Below are positions 7,889 to 16,469 of a stretch of 64,000 nucleotides of DNA, piece by piece. Source of the DNA: JACRCG01 sp964524835 (GTDB lineage Bacteria > Desulfobacterota > Desulfuromonadia > Geobacterales > Pseudopelobacteraceae); contig CAZGEG010000001.1 of assembly GCA_964524835.1 (NCBI GenBank), positions 62,001 through 126,000 of the forward strand, written 5' to 3'. The notes under the pieces are model-generated. The model did not search any database and was not told where the DNA came from. It was given only the letters and a program-made list of their open reading frames with translations. The translations under genes were made by a program, and so were the position numbers. The first letter of the stretch is position 1. The number at the start of each line of letters is the position of its first letter.

Positions 7889-9178
7889 ATGAGTGAGATC
7901 GTTGATGTCTATGCCAGAGAAATCCTGGATTCCCGGGGAAATCCGACTCTGGAAGTTGAAGTTTTTCTTGAATCGGGTGCTTTCGGGCGGGCAGCCGTGC
8001 CGTCAGGCGCTTCAACCGGCGAGCGCGAAGCGATGGAGCTGCGTGACGGTGACAAGTCGCGCTATCTCGGCAAGGGTGTTCTCCAGGCGATAGACAACGT
8101 CAACAACGTCATCGCCGAGGAGATAATCGGTATGGAAGGTGACGACCAGGTCGGCATCGACACGAAAATGATCGAACTGGACGGCACCGAATACAAGACA
8201 AACCTCGGCGCCAACGCGATTCTGGGTGTATCTCTGGCGGTTGCCAAGGCTGCTGCCGAAGAGGCTGGACAGCCGCTCTATAAATATATCGGGGGGGTCA
8301 ATGCCCGCGAGCTGCCGCTGCCGATGATGAATATCATCAATGGCGGCGCCCACGCCGACAACAACGTCGACATCCAGGAATTCATGATCATGCCGGCCGG
8401 CGCATCGTGCTTCAAGGAAGCGCTCCGGATGGGTGCGGAGATTTTCCACGCCCTGAAGACGGTTCTGAAAAGCAAAGGGTACAATACCGCTGTCGGCGAC
8501 GAAGGGGGCTTTGCGCCCAACCTGAAATCCAACGAGGAAGCGCTGGAAGTCATCATGAAAGCGATCGTCTTGGCCGGCTACAAGCCGGGCGAAGACGTGC
8601 TCCTGGCACTGGACGTCGCCTCCTCAGAACTGTTCAAGGACGGTAAATATACGCTGGAAAACGAAACGCAGAAGGTGAAGACACCGGTCGAATTGGTCGA
8701 CTTCTACGAAAACCTGGTCAACAAGTACCCGATCATCTCCATCGAGGATGGCATGGCGGAAAACGACTGGGACGGCTGGAAACTGCTGACCGACCGCCTC
8801 GGCAAGCGGATCCAGATCGTCGGCGACGACCTGTTCGTCACCAATCCGAAGATCCTGAAAGAGGGGATCCAGAAGGGGATCGCCAATTCGATCCTGATCA
8901 AGCTGAACCAGATCGGCACCCTGACCGAAACCCTGGAGGCGATCGAAATGGCCAAACGGGCCGGCTACACGACCGTTATTTCGCACCGTTCCGGTGAAAC
9001 CGAAGACACCACCCTGGCCGACCTGGCCGTGGCGGTCAACTCCGGCCAGATAAAGACCGGCTCGCTCTGCCGTACCGACCGCGTCGCCAAGTACAACCAG
9101 CTGCTCCGGATCGAGGACGAGCTCGACAGCACCTCCCTGTTCAAGGGCCACGACGTGTTCTACAACATCAAAAAGTAG
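7889..9178 (+). CDS. eno: Enolase
   Basis: Enolase interconverts 2-phosphoglycerate and phosphoenolpyruvate in glycolysis and gluconeogenesis. The 429-residue protein has the classic start SEIVDVYAREILDSRGNPT. It also has the flexible-loop region PSGASTGEREA, the metal ligands in LALDVASSE, SIEDGM and VGDDLFVT, and the signature ISHRSGETEDTTLADLAV. The frame stays open upstream, but AAGGGGGC before the ATG at 7889 and the universal N-terminal motif fix this start. Phosphoenolpyruvate is also a substrate of the DAHP synthase and EPSP synthase encoded further along. A terminator follows. Confidence 0.98.
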   Translation: MSEIVDVYAREILDSRGNPTLEVEVFLESGAFGRAAVPSGASTGEREAMELRDGDKSRYLGKGVLQAIDNVNNVIAEEIIGMEGDDQVGIDTKMIELDGTEYKTNLGANAILGVSLAVAKAAAEEAGQPLYKYIGGVNARELPLPMMNIINGGAHADNNVDIQEFMIMPAGASCFKEALRMGAEIFHALKTVLKSKGYNTAVGDEGGFAPNLKSNEEALEVIMKAIVLAGYKPGEDVLLALDVASSELFKDGKYTLENETQKVKTPVELVDFYENLVNKYPIISIEDGMAENDWDGWKLLTDRLGKRIQIVGDDLFVTNPKILKEGIQKGIANSILIKLNQIGTLTETLEAIEMAKRAGYTTVISHRSGETEDTTLADLAVAVNSGQIKTGSLCRTDRVAKYNQLLRIEDELDSTSLFKGHDVFYNIKK

Positions 9179-9196
9179 CTTGATCATACCCTGACA

Positions 9197-9224
9197 CAAA
9201 AGGCGGAGAATTCTCCGCCTTTTG
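9197..9224 (+). terminator. Palindromic terminator between eno and pgi
   Basis: A perfect 28-base palindrome (caaaaggcggagaa / ttctccgccttttg) starts 19 bases after the enolase stop. The T-run is short (TTTT), so some read-through into pgi is plausible. Confidence 0.75.
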
Positions 9225-9248
9225 CATATCTGCCGCATGGGAGAGACT

Positions 9249-10838
9249 ATGGAAACAGGCACCCACCTTTGGAACCGCTACCGGAAACACCTCTGCAGCT
9301 GCCCTGGAATCGGTCTTACGCTTGATATAAGCAGAATGAAGTTTGCCGACAGTTTTTTTGCAGAGATGGAACCGGCACTGCAGGACGCGGTCTCCGAAAT
9401 GAAAGAGCTGGAGGGGGGGGTGATTGCCAACCGTGATGAGGGTCGCGCGGTCGGGCATTACTGGCTGAGGAACCCGCCGCTCTCCCCTTCACGCGACATT
9501 CAGGGAGAAATCGAAGCCGCCGTCGAAAAGATCCTGTCATTCAGTTCCAAACTCCATAGCGGCGCCATACCCGCTCAAATCGGCGAACCTTTCAAAAACG
9601 TTCTTATCATCGGTATCGGCGGTTCCGCACTGGGGCCGCAGTTTGTGGCCGACGCGCTTGCCTCCCCGTCCGACCGGATGAGGGCTTATTTTCTCGACAA
9701 CACCGACCCGGACGGATTTGACAAGGTGTTCGCGGAGCTTGGGGCGTCCGTTTCACAGACAGTGACGGTCGTCATATCCAAAAGCGGCTCTACCAAGGAG
9801 ACCCGTAACGGGATGCTGGAGGCAAAGAGGGCCTATCAGCGCGCCGGACTCGATTTTTCACAGCATGCCGTGGCGGTAACGGGAGCCGGAAGCGAGCTGG
9901 ACAGGCTGGCACGGGCCGAAGGATGGCTGGAGCGCTTCCCGATGTGGGACTGGGTCGGAGGGCGAACCTCCGTCACCTCGGCGGTCGGCCTCCTGCCGGC
10001 GGCTCTGCAGGGGATCGACATCAAGGCGCTGCTGGAAGGCGCAAAGAGCTGCGACATCGTCACCCGCAGTGCGGATACGACCCGCAATCCGGCGGCGGTC
10101 ATGGCGCTGATGTGGCACTACGCCACCGGCGGACGAGGCACGAAGGACATGGTCGTACTCCCCTACAAGGACCGCCTGCTGCTCTTCTCCCGCTACCTGC
10201 AGCAACTGATCATGGAGTCTATCGGCAAAGAGCTGGACCGTGACGGCGCCGTGGTCAACCAGGGACTGACGGTGTACGGCAACAAAGGTTCGACCGATCA
10301 GCACGCCTATGTACAGCAGCTTCGGGAAGGGGTGGCAAACTTCTTCGTCACGTTTATCGAGGTGTTGAAGGATCGGGAAGGGAGTTCTCTCCAGGTAGAG
10401 GATGGGATTACCAGCGGTGATTTCCTGTTCGGATTTTTCCAGGGGACTCGTACGGCTCTCTACGAGAATGGGCGGGAATCGATGACCATCACCATCGACC
10501 GGATCGATGCACATGCGGTCGGCGTCCTGATTGCCCTGTTCGAACGGACTGTCGGTCTCTACGCCAGCCTGATCAACATCAATGCCTACCACCAGCCCGG
10601 TGTGGAAGCGGGCAAAAAGGCGGCCGGCACCGTGATCGACCTGCAGAAATCAGCCATGGAACTGCTACAACGGGAACAGCGGTGCATGACGGCGGAGGAA
10701 ATCGCCGGGATGCTGGGAAAACCGGAAGAGGCGGAGATGATTTTCGCCATCCTGCGCCATCTGGCGGCCAACCCGGATCGGGGGATCATGCAGGAGAGCA
10801 GCGAGAGCACGGAGACAACTTACCGGATCGCCGGATAA
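9249..10838 (+). CDS. pgi: Glucose-6-phosphate isomerase
   Basis: The enzyme interconverts glucose-6-phosphate and fructose-6-phosphate. Of the 529 residues, the sugar-phosphate-binding SIS-type folds are visible as IGIGGSALGPQFVADAL and VISKSGSTKETRNGM. The catalytic region follows with GGRTSVTSAVGLLPAAL, the family Glu/His region NQGLTVYGNKGSTDQHAYVQQL, and a late Lys in YHQPGVEAGKKAA. I chose the ATG at 9249 because GGGAGAG lies just upstream; an earlier ATG at 9237 has no such site. It follows eno after a terminator-like palindrome. Confidence 0.95.
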   Translation: METGTHLWNRYRKHLCSCPGIGLTLDISRMKFADSFFAEMEPALQDAVSEMKELEGGVIANRDEGRAVGHYWLRNPPLSPSRDIQGEIEAAVEKILSFSSKLHSGAIPAQIGEPFKNVLIIGIGGSALGPQFVADALASPSDRMRAYFLDNTDPDGFDKVFAELGASVSQTVTVVISKSGSTKETRNGMLEAKRAYQRAGLDFSQHAVAVTGAGSELDRLARAEGWLERFPMWDWVGGRTSVTSAVGLLPAALQGIDIKALLEGAKSCDIVTRSADTTRNPAAVMALMWHYATGGRGTKDMVVLPYKDRLLLFSRYLQQLIMESIGKELDRDGAVVNQGLTVYGNKGSTDQHAYVQQLREGVANFFVTFIEVLKDREGSSLQVEDGITSGDFLFGFFQGTRTALYENGRESMTITIDRIDAHAVGVLIALFERTVGLYASLININAYHQPGVEAGKKAAGTVIDLQKSAMELLQREQRCMTAEEIAGMLGKPEEAEMIFAILRHLAANPDRGIMQESSESTETTYRIAG

Positions 10839-10877
10839 CGGCCATTCTCACGATGCCTGCAGCAAGTACTGCCTGGA

Positions 10878-10909
10878 ACGGGGCGATCATTCGGTCGGCC
10901 CGTTTTTTT
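10878..10909 (+). terminator. Terminator after pgi
   Basis: An imperfect stem (acggggcga ... tcggcccgt) followed by eight T lies 40 bases past the pgi stop. Its T-run directly abuts the sigma-54 promoter of the cytochrome gene, insulating that promoter from upstream transcription. Confidence 0.65.
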
Positions 10910-10925
10910 TGGCACCGGACTTGCT
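10910..10925 (+). promoter_or_regulatory. Consensus sigma-54 promoter of the cytochrome c7 gene
   Basis: The sequence TGGCAC-CGGAC-TTGCT is an exact match to the sigma-54 consensus with correct spacing. Transcription would start near 10937, about 27 bases before the ATG of the cytochrome. Confidence 0.92.
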
Positions 10926-10963
10926 TTAATGAAGACCTTATCCCGGTAACACAGGAGAATCGC

Positions 10964-11236
10964 ATGCTGAAGATAGTCACCGTTTTTATTCTCTGTACCG
11001 CCCTGGCCGTCCCGCTCCTGGCCGATGAAATCCCGCTCGGCAGGGCTTCACTGACAGGGTTCCCCCACAAGCAGCATCAGAAGAACCTTGGGGGATGCAC
11101 GGAATGCCACGGGACAAAAGATCCCGGCCCCATCGCCCAATTCGGCGAAAAATGGGCTCATACGACCTGCATGGGGTGCCACAGCGAAAACAAGTCCGGC
11201 CCGGTCGAGTGCAGCGGCTGCCACACCCAGTACTGA
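10964..11236 (+). CDS. PpcA-like periplasmic triheme cytochrome c7
   Basis: The 90-residue precursor has a 20-residue signal peptide (LKIVTVFILCTALAVPLLA) and a mature part of about 70 residues with exactly three CXXCH haem sites: CTECH, CMGCH and CSGCH. The order FPHKxHQK, haem, GPxxxFGxxxAH, haem, GPxxC, haem matches the Ppc family of Geobacter, small periplasmic cytochromes that carry electrons from the inner-membrane quinol side towards the outer membrane. The mature chain has only five Lys and about as many acidic as basic residues, whereas PpcA is strongly basic. AGGAG lies 6 bases before the ATG. An in-frame open extension upstream would run through the promoter and is rejected. Its stop codon abuts the hrpB stop. 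Confidence 0.92.
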   Translation: MLKIVTVFILCTALAVPLLADEIPLGRASLTGFPHKQHQKNLGGCTECHGTKDPGPIAQFGEKWAHTTCMGCHSENKSGPVECSGCHTQY

Positions 11237-13753
11237 TTACTTCGGCTTCACCCTGCGGGTCGGAGCCGCACTCCAGGGGTCGTCAGGCCAGGGGTGCCGG
11301 GGGTAGCGCCCCTTGAGCTCCTTTTTTACCTGCTGATACGAGCCATCCCAGAACCCCTTCAGATCCCGGGTCACCTGAATCGGCCTTCCGGCTGGCGACA
11401 GCAGATGCAGCAGTACCGGTATCCTGCCGCCGCACACGGCCGGCCCGACCGCCAGACCGAACAGCTCCTGCAGTTTCACCGCCAGCACCGGCATTTCTCC
11501 CGAATAATCGATCCTGATCTTAGAGCCGCTCGGAACGGTCAGATGTGTCGGCGCCAGTTCATCCAGTTCCCGCAGCCGCCGGTAATCGAGACTCCTCCTC
11601 AAGATCTCCGCAATATCAAGCTGTGCGGCTCTCTTCGCGGAGGCCACCCCGCCGAGATGCGGCGCCAGCCACTCTTCCAGCGTTTCCAGCAGCACCGCAT
11701 CCGAAATATCCGGCCACTCCCGTTCCGGAAAGGCGGCGCGGAGCAACAGCAACCGACCCTGCAGCTGGCGTACCGCGTCATCCATCGGCAGCAGGCTCAA
11801 TCCTGACGCCCGCACCGCGCCGACCATGGCCTGCACCGTCTGCACAGCCGTCGGAACTACCGTCGCGGCGGCAAGCTGTATACATTCCAGCCGTTCCAGC
11901 CGCCGGGCGGTGACGCGCCCCTCCCGCTCATCCCAGCTCACGACCGTCTCAGAGCGAATATGTCCGGAGCGCTCCTCGCGGATAACTGACTCCGGTATTT
12001 CGGCGGCGAGATGGACAACCGCTTCGGCCTGACTGCCGGCATCCAGCGCCAGCGCCACGATATACTCGGCCGCCCGTACCCCGCTCCGCTCCGATATGCG
12101 GGCGCCCCTCCCGCCCGCGAGGAGGTAACCGCCCCCCTCGCCGACCCTGCGCCGTGCAAGGCGGTCGGGATACGCCGCCAACAGTAACCGGGACATCAGG
12201 TTACCATCGCAAGTTTCTTCCAGCGAGTCGGGTACGGCCATGAACCGGCGCAGCTGGCGGGCCACCCGTTCGACATTTTTCACTGCCGAAAGATCCATCC
12301 TGCGATCGCTGCGCCCTGATGCAAGCCAGATGTCAAGTGCTTCCAGGCGGTCGCCGATGTCGGAGGAACAGAGATGCGGCGTGACTCCACCGGGGGTGAT
12401 GCGGAACAGGTCCCGTTCCGAGAGCAGTGCCGCAACCCGGCACCCCAGAACGGGGCAGCCCAGTTCCCGCGAACGGAGCAGCAGCCTGCCGAGGCGGGGA
12501 TGAAGCGGCATCCGCACGACTTCACGGCCGCGAGCCGTGATCCGGCCGGAGTCATCAAACAGGTCCAGCTCGACAAGCAGGCGGCGGGCCGACTCCAGCG
12601 CCGGAGCGGGAGGCGCATCCAGCCACCCGAGTTGCAGCGGGTCGGTGATCCCCCAGGCCGCCAGCTCCAGCAGGAGCTGCGACAGGTCGGTAACGCAGAT
12701 TTCGGGTGGCGAGTGCGGCGCCATGGCGTGCAGCGTGTGTTGTGAATAGAGGCGGTAGCAGACCCCGGGGGCGGTCCGTCCCGCCCTCCCGGCGCGCTGT
12801 TCGGCCGAGGCGCGCGACTCGCGCACGGTGACCAGACGATTCAGACCGTTGCCCGGATCATACTGAAGCCGCCTCGATACGCCGCCATCGATGACGGTCC
12901 GGACACCTTCTATCGTCAGGCTGGTTTCGGCGATGCTGGTGGCCAGGACTATCTTACGCTGGAGACCGGCCTGGATGACCCTTTGCTGCTCGGCGATCGG
13001 CAAATCGCCGTACAGCTGGCAGACGGTAATATCTCGCTGAACGGCTCCCGACTCTGCCAGCAGTGCGGCGCAGGCGCGGATTTCGCCGGAGCCGGGCAGA
13101 AACGCCAGTATGTCCCCTTCCGTTTCCTTCAGCGCCCTGGCAGCCGCCGCGGCCACCCGTTGTGCAAGGCGCGTATGGCCCGTATCGTCGAGGTATTTCA
13201 GGTCAACGGGGAACATACGACCCTCCGAACCGATCACCGGGGCGTTGTCGAGCAGTCGGGAGAGCGGCCCCAGGTCGAGCGTAGCGGACATGACGATGAT
13301 CTTGAGGTCCGGGCGGAACTGCTGTACCTCGCGGGACAGGGCCAGCCCTAGATCGGCATGGATGCTCCGTTCATGAAACTCGTCAAATATGAGCAGCGCC
13401 ACGCCGTCAAGACCGGGATCACCCTGAATCCGGCGGGTCAGGATCCCTTCCGTCACCACCTCGATCCGGGTGGCTTTGGAAACGCAGCTTTCAAAACGGA
13501 TCGAGTAGCCGACCATCCCCCCGACCTCCTCGCCGAGAATGCCCGCCATCCAGCGAGCAGCGGACACCGCCGCGATCCGTCGCGGCTCCAGCATGAGTAT
13601 CCGGCCGGCCCCGGGAGGAATTATGTCAAGCAGGGCCAGCGGAACACGCGTGGTTTTTCCCGCACCAGGCGGGGCATGCAGGATGACGCTCTGGTGAGTG
13701 CGTACGGAGTCGAGTAGCGCGGGAAGGATGTCGTCGATCGGGAGTCTGGTCAT
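11237..13753 (-). CDS. hrpB: ATP-dependent helicase HrpB
   Basis: The 838-residue DEAH/RHA-type helicase has Walker A (PPGAGKTT), motif Ia (MLEPRRIAA), motif II as DEFHERS, motif III SATLD, later motifs SIAETSLTIEGV and QRAGRAGRTAPGVCYRLYS, and the HrpB-specific C-terminal region ending in a YPRHPWPDDPW segment. This length and tail are typical of HrpB, whose cellular role is poorly defined (RNA helicase, peptidoglycan synthesis links in some species). The start is uncertain: ATG at 13753 or GTG at 13780, neither with a strong ribosome-binding site. It runs convergent with the cytochrome gene with no gap. Confidence 0.93.
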   Translation of the reverse strand: MTRLPIDDILPALLDSVRTHQSVILHAPPGAGKTTRVPLALLDIIPPGAGRILMLEPRRIAAVSAARWMAGILGEEVGGMVGYSIRFESCVSKATRIEVVTEGILTRRIQGDPGLDGVALLIFDEFHERSIHADLGLALSREVQQFRPDLKIIVMSATLDLGPLSRLLDNAPVIGSEGRMFPVDLKYLDDTGHTRLAQRVAAAAARALKETEGDILAFLPGSGEIRACAALLAESGAVQRDITVCQLYGDLPIAEQQRVIQAGLQRKIVLATSIAETSLTIEGVRTVIDGGVSRRLQYDPGNGLNRLVTVRESRASAEQRAGRAGRTAPGVCYRLYSQHTLHAMAPHSPPEICVTDLSQLLLELAAWGITDPLQLGWLDAPPAPALESARRLLVELDLFDDSGRITARGREVVRMPLHPRLGRLLLRSRELGCPVLGCRVAALLSERDLFRITPGGVTPHLCSSDIGDRLEALDIWLASGRSDRRMDLSAVKNVERVARQLRRFMAVPDSLEETCDGNLMSRLLLAAYPDRLARRRVGEGGGYLLAGGRGARISERSGVRAAEYIVALALDAGSQAEAVVHLAAEIPESVIREERSGHIRSETVVSWDEREGRVTARRLERLECIQLAAATVVPTAVQTVQAMVGAVRASGLSLLPMDDAVRQLQGRLLLLRAAFPEREWPDISDAVLLETLEEWLAPHLGGVASAKRAAQLDIAEILRRSLDYRRLRELDELAPTHLTVPSGSKIRIDYSGEMPVLAVKLQELFGLAVGPAVCGGRIPVLLHLLSPAGRPIQVTRDLKGFWDGSYQQVKKELKGRYPRHPWPDDPWSAAPTRRVKPK

Positions 13754-13794
13754 AGGTGGGTGTACCTGGGGATGCGTCACATAATCAGAGCAGC

Positions 13795-14571
13795 TTACAG
13801 CAGCCGGTTAAGGAAACCCCTGATCCGTTCGTTGTCGTGCGCCGTGCTGAAGAGTTCCTCCGGCGCCCCCTCGGCCAGGAAATTTCCCCCGTCCATGAAG
13901 ATGACCCGGTCCGCCAGCTCCCGTGCAAAGCCCATGTGATGGGTGACGATGATCATCGTCATCCCCTCGTCGGCCAGGGTGTGGATCGTATCGAACACTT
14001 CTCCGACCAGTTCCGGGTCCAGGGCCGAGGTCGGCTCGTCGAACAGCATCAGTTTGGGGCGCATGGCCAGGGCGCGGGCGATGGCCACCCGCTGCTTCTG
14101 CCCCCCCGACAGGGTGGCAGGAAACACGTCGCGCTTGTCTGACAATCCCACCTTGGCCAGCATGCCGGTCGCGATGGAGCGGGCTTCGGCGACCGGCTTC
14201 CGCTGTACGGTCTGCGGCCCCTCCATCACGTTCCCCAGTACGGTCATGTGCGGGAAGAGATGAAAATGCTGGAAGACCATGCCGATATCGGCCCGCAGTG
14301 CGCTGATCGCCTGGGGGCGGTCCGGATGCCGTTTGCCGTGGCGCATCACATACCCGACTTCGCGCCCTTCGAAGCGGATGGTCCCCTCGTCGATCTGCTC
14401 CAGCATGTTGATCGACCGGAGCAGGGTGGATTTGCCCGAACCGGAGGGGCCGATGATGACAAGTTTCTCGCCGGGAGCAACATCAAGATTGACGCCGTTG
14501 ACCGCCGTCAGATCCTTGAAGCGTTTGGTGATGTTCTCCAGCGACAGAAGCGGCTGATTAGCGCTGTTCAT
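13795..14571 (-). CDS. Polar amino acid ABC transporter ATP-binding protein
   Basis: This is a 258-residue ATPase of the GlnQ/ArtP/HisP class. It has Walker A GPSGSGKSTLLRSIN, a Q-loop in MVFQHFHLFPHMTVLGNV, signature LSGGQKQRVAIARALAM, Walker B LMLFDEPTSALDPE and the switch His in IIVTHHMGFARELAD. It overlaps the permease gene by 14 bases. It energises uptake of an amino acid captured by the binding protein two genes upstream; the amino acid cannot be read from the sequence. Confidence 0.95.
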   Translation of the reverse strand: MNSANQPLLSLENITKRFKDLTAVNGVNLDVAPGEKLVIIGPSGSGKSTLLRSINMLEQIDEGTIRFEGREVGYVMRHGKRHPDRPQAISALRADIGMVFQHFHLFPHMTVLGNVMEGPQTVQRKPVAEARSIATGMLAKVGLSDKRDVFPATLSGGQKQRVAIARALAMRPKLMLFDEPTSALDPELVGEVFDTIHTLADEGMTMIIVTHHMGFARELADRVIFMDGGNFLAEGAPEELFSTAHDNERIRGFLNRLL

Positions 14572-15568
14572 AGATTCCTGCCCGATATTCGATCTTTTCG
14601 AAGATGAAGGTAAATATTGTCGTCAGCACCAGGTAGATACATGCCGCCAGCGCCAGTGCCGTGATGTTGAAATAGGTGTTGAAGAGCTGGTCGGCCGCGC
14701 GCATCAGCTCGACCATGGCGATGGTGGAGACGAGGGCGGTATCCTTGATCAGGGCGATGAACTCGTTGCCGACCGGAGGCATCAGACGCTTGTAGGTCTG
14801 GGGAATGATGATCCGCCGCATCGCCTGGCCGTAGCTCATGCCGATCGCCTTGGCCGCCTCCATCTGGCCGTGATCGATGCTCTGGATTGCCCCGCGGATG
14901 ATCTCGCCAAGATAGGCGGAATAATTCAGGCCGAGGCCGATAACCGCCGCCGACAACGGCGGCAGGGTGATGCCGAGCGAGGGGAGACCATAATAGATGA
15001 AGAACAGCTGCAGCAACAGCGGCGTGCCGCGGAAAAACCAGATGATGAACCAGCAGAGTCCCGACACCGGCCGCAGTCTGCTGAGTCGCCCCAGCGCGAT
15101 CAGCAACCCTCCCAGTGGGGAGACCAGCATCGTGCAAAGCACCAGCAGCAGCGTCATCAGCGCACCCCTTCCCAAGGCTGGCAGGAAGCGGATCGTATCG
15201 GAGAGCACCGTGTGCCACCCCGGCTTGAGCTGCTCCTGCAATGCCGCGACGAAGTTGCGCGCTTCGCTGTTGTCGGGAAAGAGTATCAGCACCTCCCGGC
15301 AGGCGGCAATCGCCTTGTCCGTGGCATCCCGCGAGGCGTGAATGCGGGCGGCCTGCATGCGGCTAGAAACAAAGGCGTCGGCCTCTTCACCGGGCGCTGG
15401 AGTCGGAACCTGCCTGAGCAGCGTCAATGCGCCGTCGAGATCACCTTCGGCCATCAGGTCGCTGGACTGGCGAAAAAGCTGGTCGTATTCACCCCCCCCC
15501 AGGCAGGTTCCTGACAGTGCCCACAAAAAAAGCAGGGCCACAAAGACCCTGCTGATGCAATATTTCAT
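14558..15568 (-). CDS. Amino acid ABC permease with N-terminal TPR domain
   Basis: The 336-residue protein is a fusion. Residues 1-24 look like a signal peptide or signal anchor. About residues 26-112 form helical repeats of TPR type (YDQLFRQSSDLMAEGDLDGALTLL and ARIHASRDATDKAIAACREVLILFPDNSEA). From about residue 128 the HAAT-type permease domain follows, with the EAA loop as GQMEAAKAIGMSYGQAMRRIIIPQ. Ordinary permeases of this family are about 215-250 residues and lack the TPR part. ATG at 15568 has GAAGG 5 bases upstream; the GTG at 15580 does not. The TPR part should face the periplasm, where it might contact the binding protein, by inference. Confidence 0.9.
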   Translation of the reverse strand: MKYCISRVFVALLFLWALSGTCLGGGEYDQLFRQSSDLMAEGDLDGALTLLRQVPTPAPGEEADAFVSSRMQAARIHASRDATDKAIAACREVLILFPDNSEARNFVAALQEQLKPGWHTVLSDTIRFLPALGRGALMTLLLVLCTMLVSPLGGLLIALGRLSRLRPVSGLCWFIIWFFRGTPLLLQLFFIYYGLPSLGITLPPLSAAVIGLGLNYSAYLGEIIRGAIQSIDHGQMEAAKAIGMSYGQAMRRIIIPQTYKRLMPPVGNEFIALIKDTALVSTIAMVELMRAADQLFNTYFNITALALAACIYLVLTTIFTFIFEKIEYRAGIYEQR

Positions 15569-15583
15569 TGAAACCTTCACTGA

Positions 15584-16375
15584 CTAGAATTTCTTGGGAT
15601 TGGTAATGTCTGCTGCAAACCATTTGCGCGAGATCTTGGCCATGGCGCCGTCCTTCACCATCTTGTCCAGCGTCTGCTGAACTTTTTCGCGCAGGTCGAT
15701 GTCCCCCGTGCGGAAGGCCACGCCAAAAGGCTCTTTGCTGATCATGCCCGGAATGATCTTGAACTTGCCGGGACGCTTGGCAATCATGTCGCGGCCGGTG
15801 ACATTGTCAACGACAACAACGTCGATGCGGCCGGCTTCAAGGTCGAGCAACGCCTTGGGATAATCCTCGTATTCCTTCAGTTCGGTCGGTGCAACGGCCA
15901 GTTTCTTGACGGCCTGGATGCCGGAGGAACCTTTCTGGGTGCCGGCTTTGAAATTCTTGAGGTCCTTGAGAGCCTTGAAACGCTTTTCCTTGAAATTGAT
16001 GATGGCGATCTGGCCGTCCATGATATACGGCTTGCTAAAGGCAACCTGCTTGGCGCGTTCCTCGGTGATCGTCATGCCGTTCCAGATGCAGTCGAATTTC
16101 TTCGCATCCAGGGAGTGTATCACGCCGTCCCAGGCGGTCGGCTGCCAGTCGATCTTGATGCCGAGACGTTTGCCGACCTCTTCGGCGGCATCAACATCGA
16201 AACCGACCAGTTTGCCGTCGGCCAGGCGGTACCCCATCGGCGGGAACGAATCATCAAGACCGATCACAAGCCGGCCATCCTTCTTCACCTTGTCCCAGGA
16301 GCCGTCACCGGCAAAGGCGGACACGGCAAACAGTGACAGTACCAAACACGACAACAGCAGCAGCATTTTTTTCAT
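15584..16375 (-). CDS. Periplasmic amino acid-binding protein (SBP family 3)
   Basis: The 263-residue precursor has a signal peptide (KKMLLLLSCLVLSLFAVSAFA) and the family 3 solute-binding fold. The fold is marked by LVIGLDDSFPPMGYRLADGKLVGFDVDAAEEVGKRLG and the ligand-contact region FDCIWNGMTITEERAKQVAFSKPY. Hinge and second-lobe motifs include GTQKGSSG and VVDNVTGRDMI. It is the first gene of the importer operon; ATG at 16375 has GGAG at 9 bases, and the seven codons upstream lack one. Specificity for a polar amino acid is likely. Confidence 0.95.
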   Translation of the reverse strand: MKKMLLLLSCLVLSLFAVSAFAGDGSWDKVKKDGRLVIGLDDSFPPMGYRLADGKLVGFDVDAAEEVGKRLGIKIDWQPTAWDGVIHSLDAKKFDCIWNGMTITEERAKQVAFSKPYIMDGQIAIINFKEKRFKALKDLKNFKAGTQKGSSGIQAVKKLAVAPTELKEYEDYPKALLDLEAGRIDVVVVDNVTGRDMIAKRPGKFKIIPGMISKEPFGVAFRTGDIDLREKVQQTLDKMVKDGAMAKISRKWFAADITNPKKF

Positions 16376-16469
16376 GATATTGATCTCCCCAAACAAAGAT
16401 TTGACAAAAGCGGCTGGATTATTCCAGAAAAGGTCTGACCAGTCAAGGGGTCATTGCCGGAAAGGGTAA

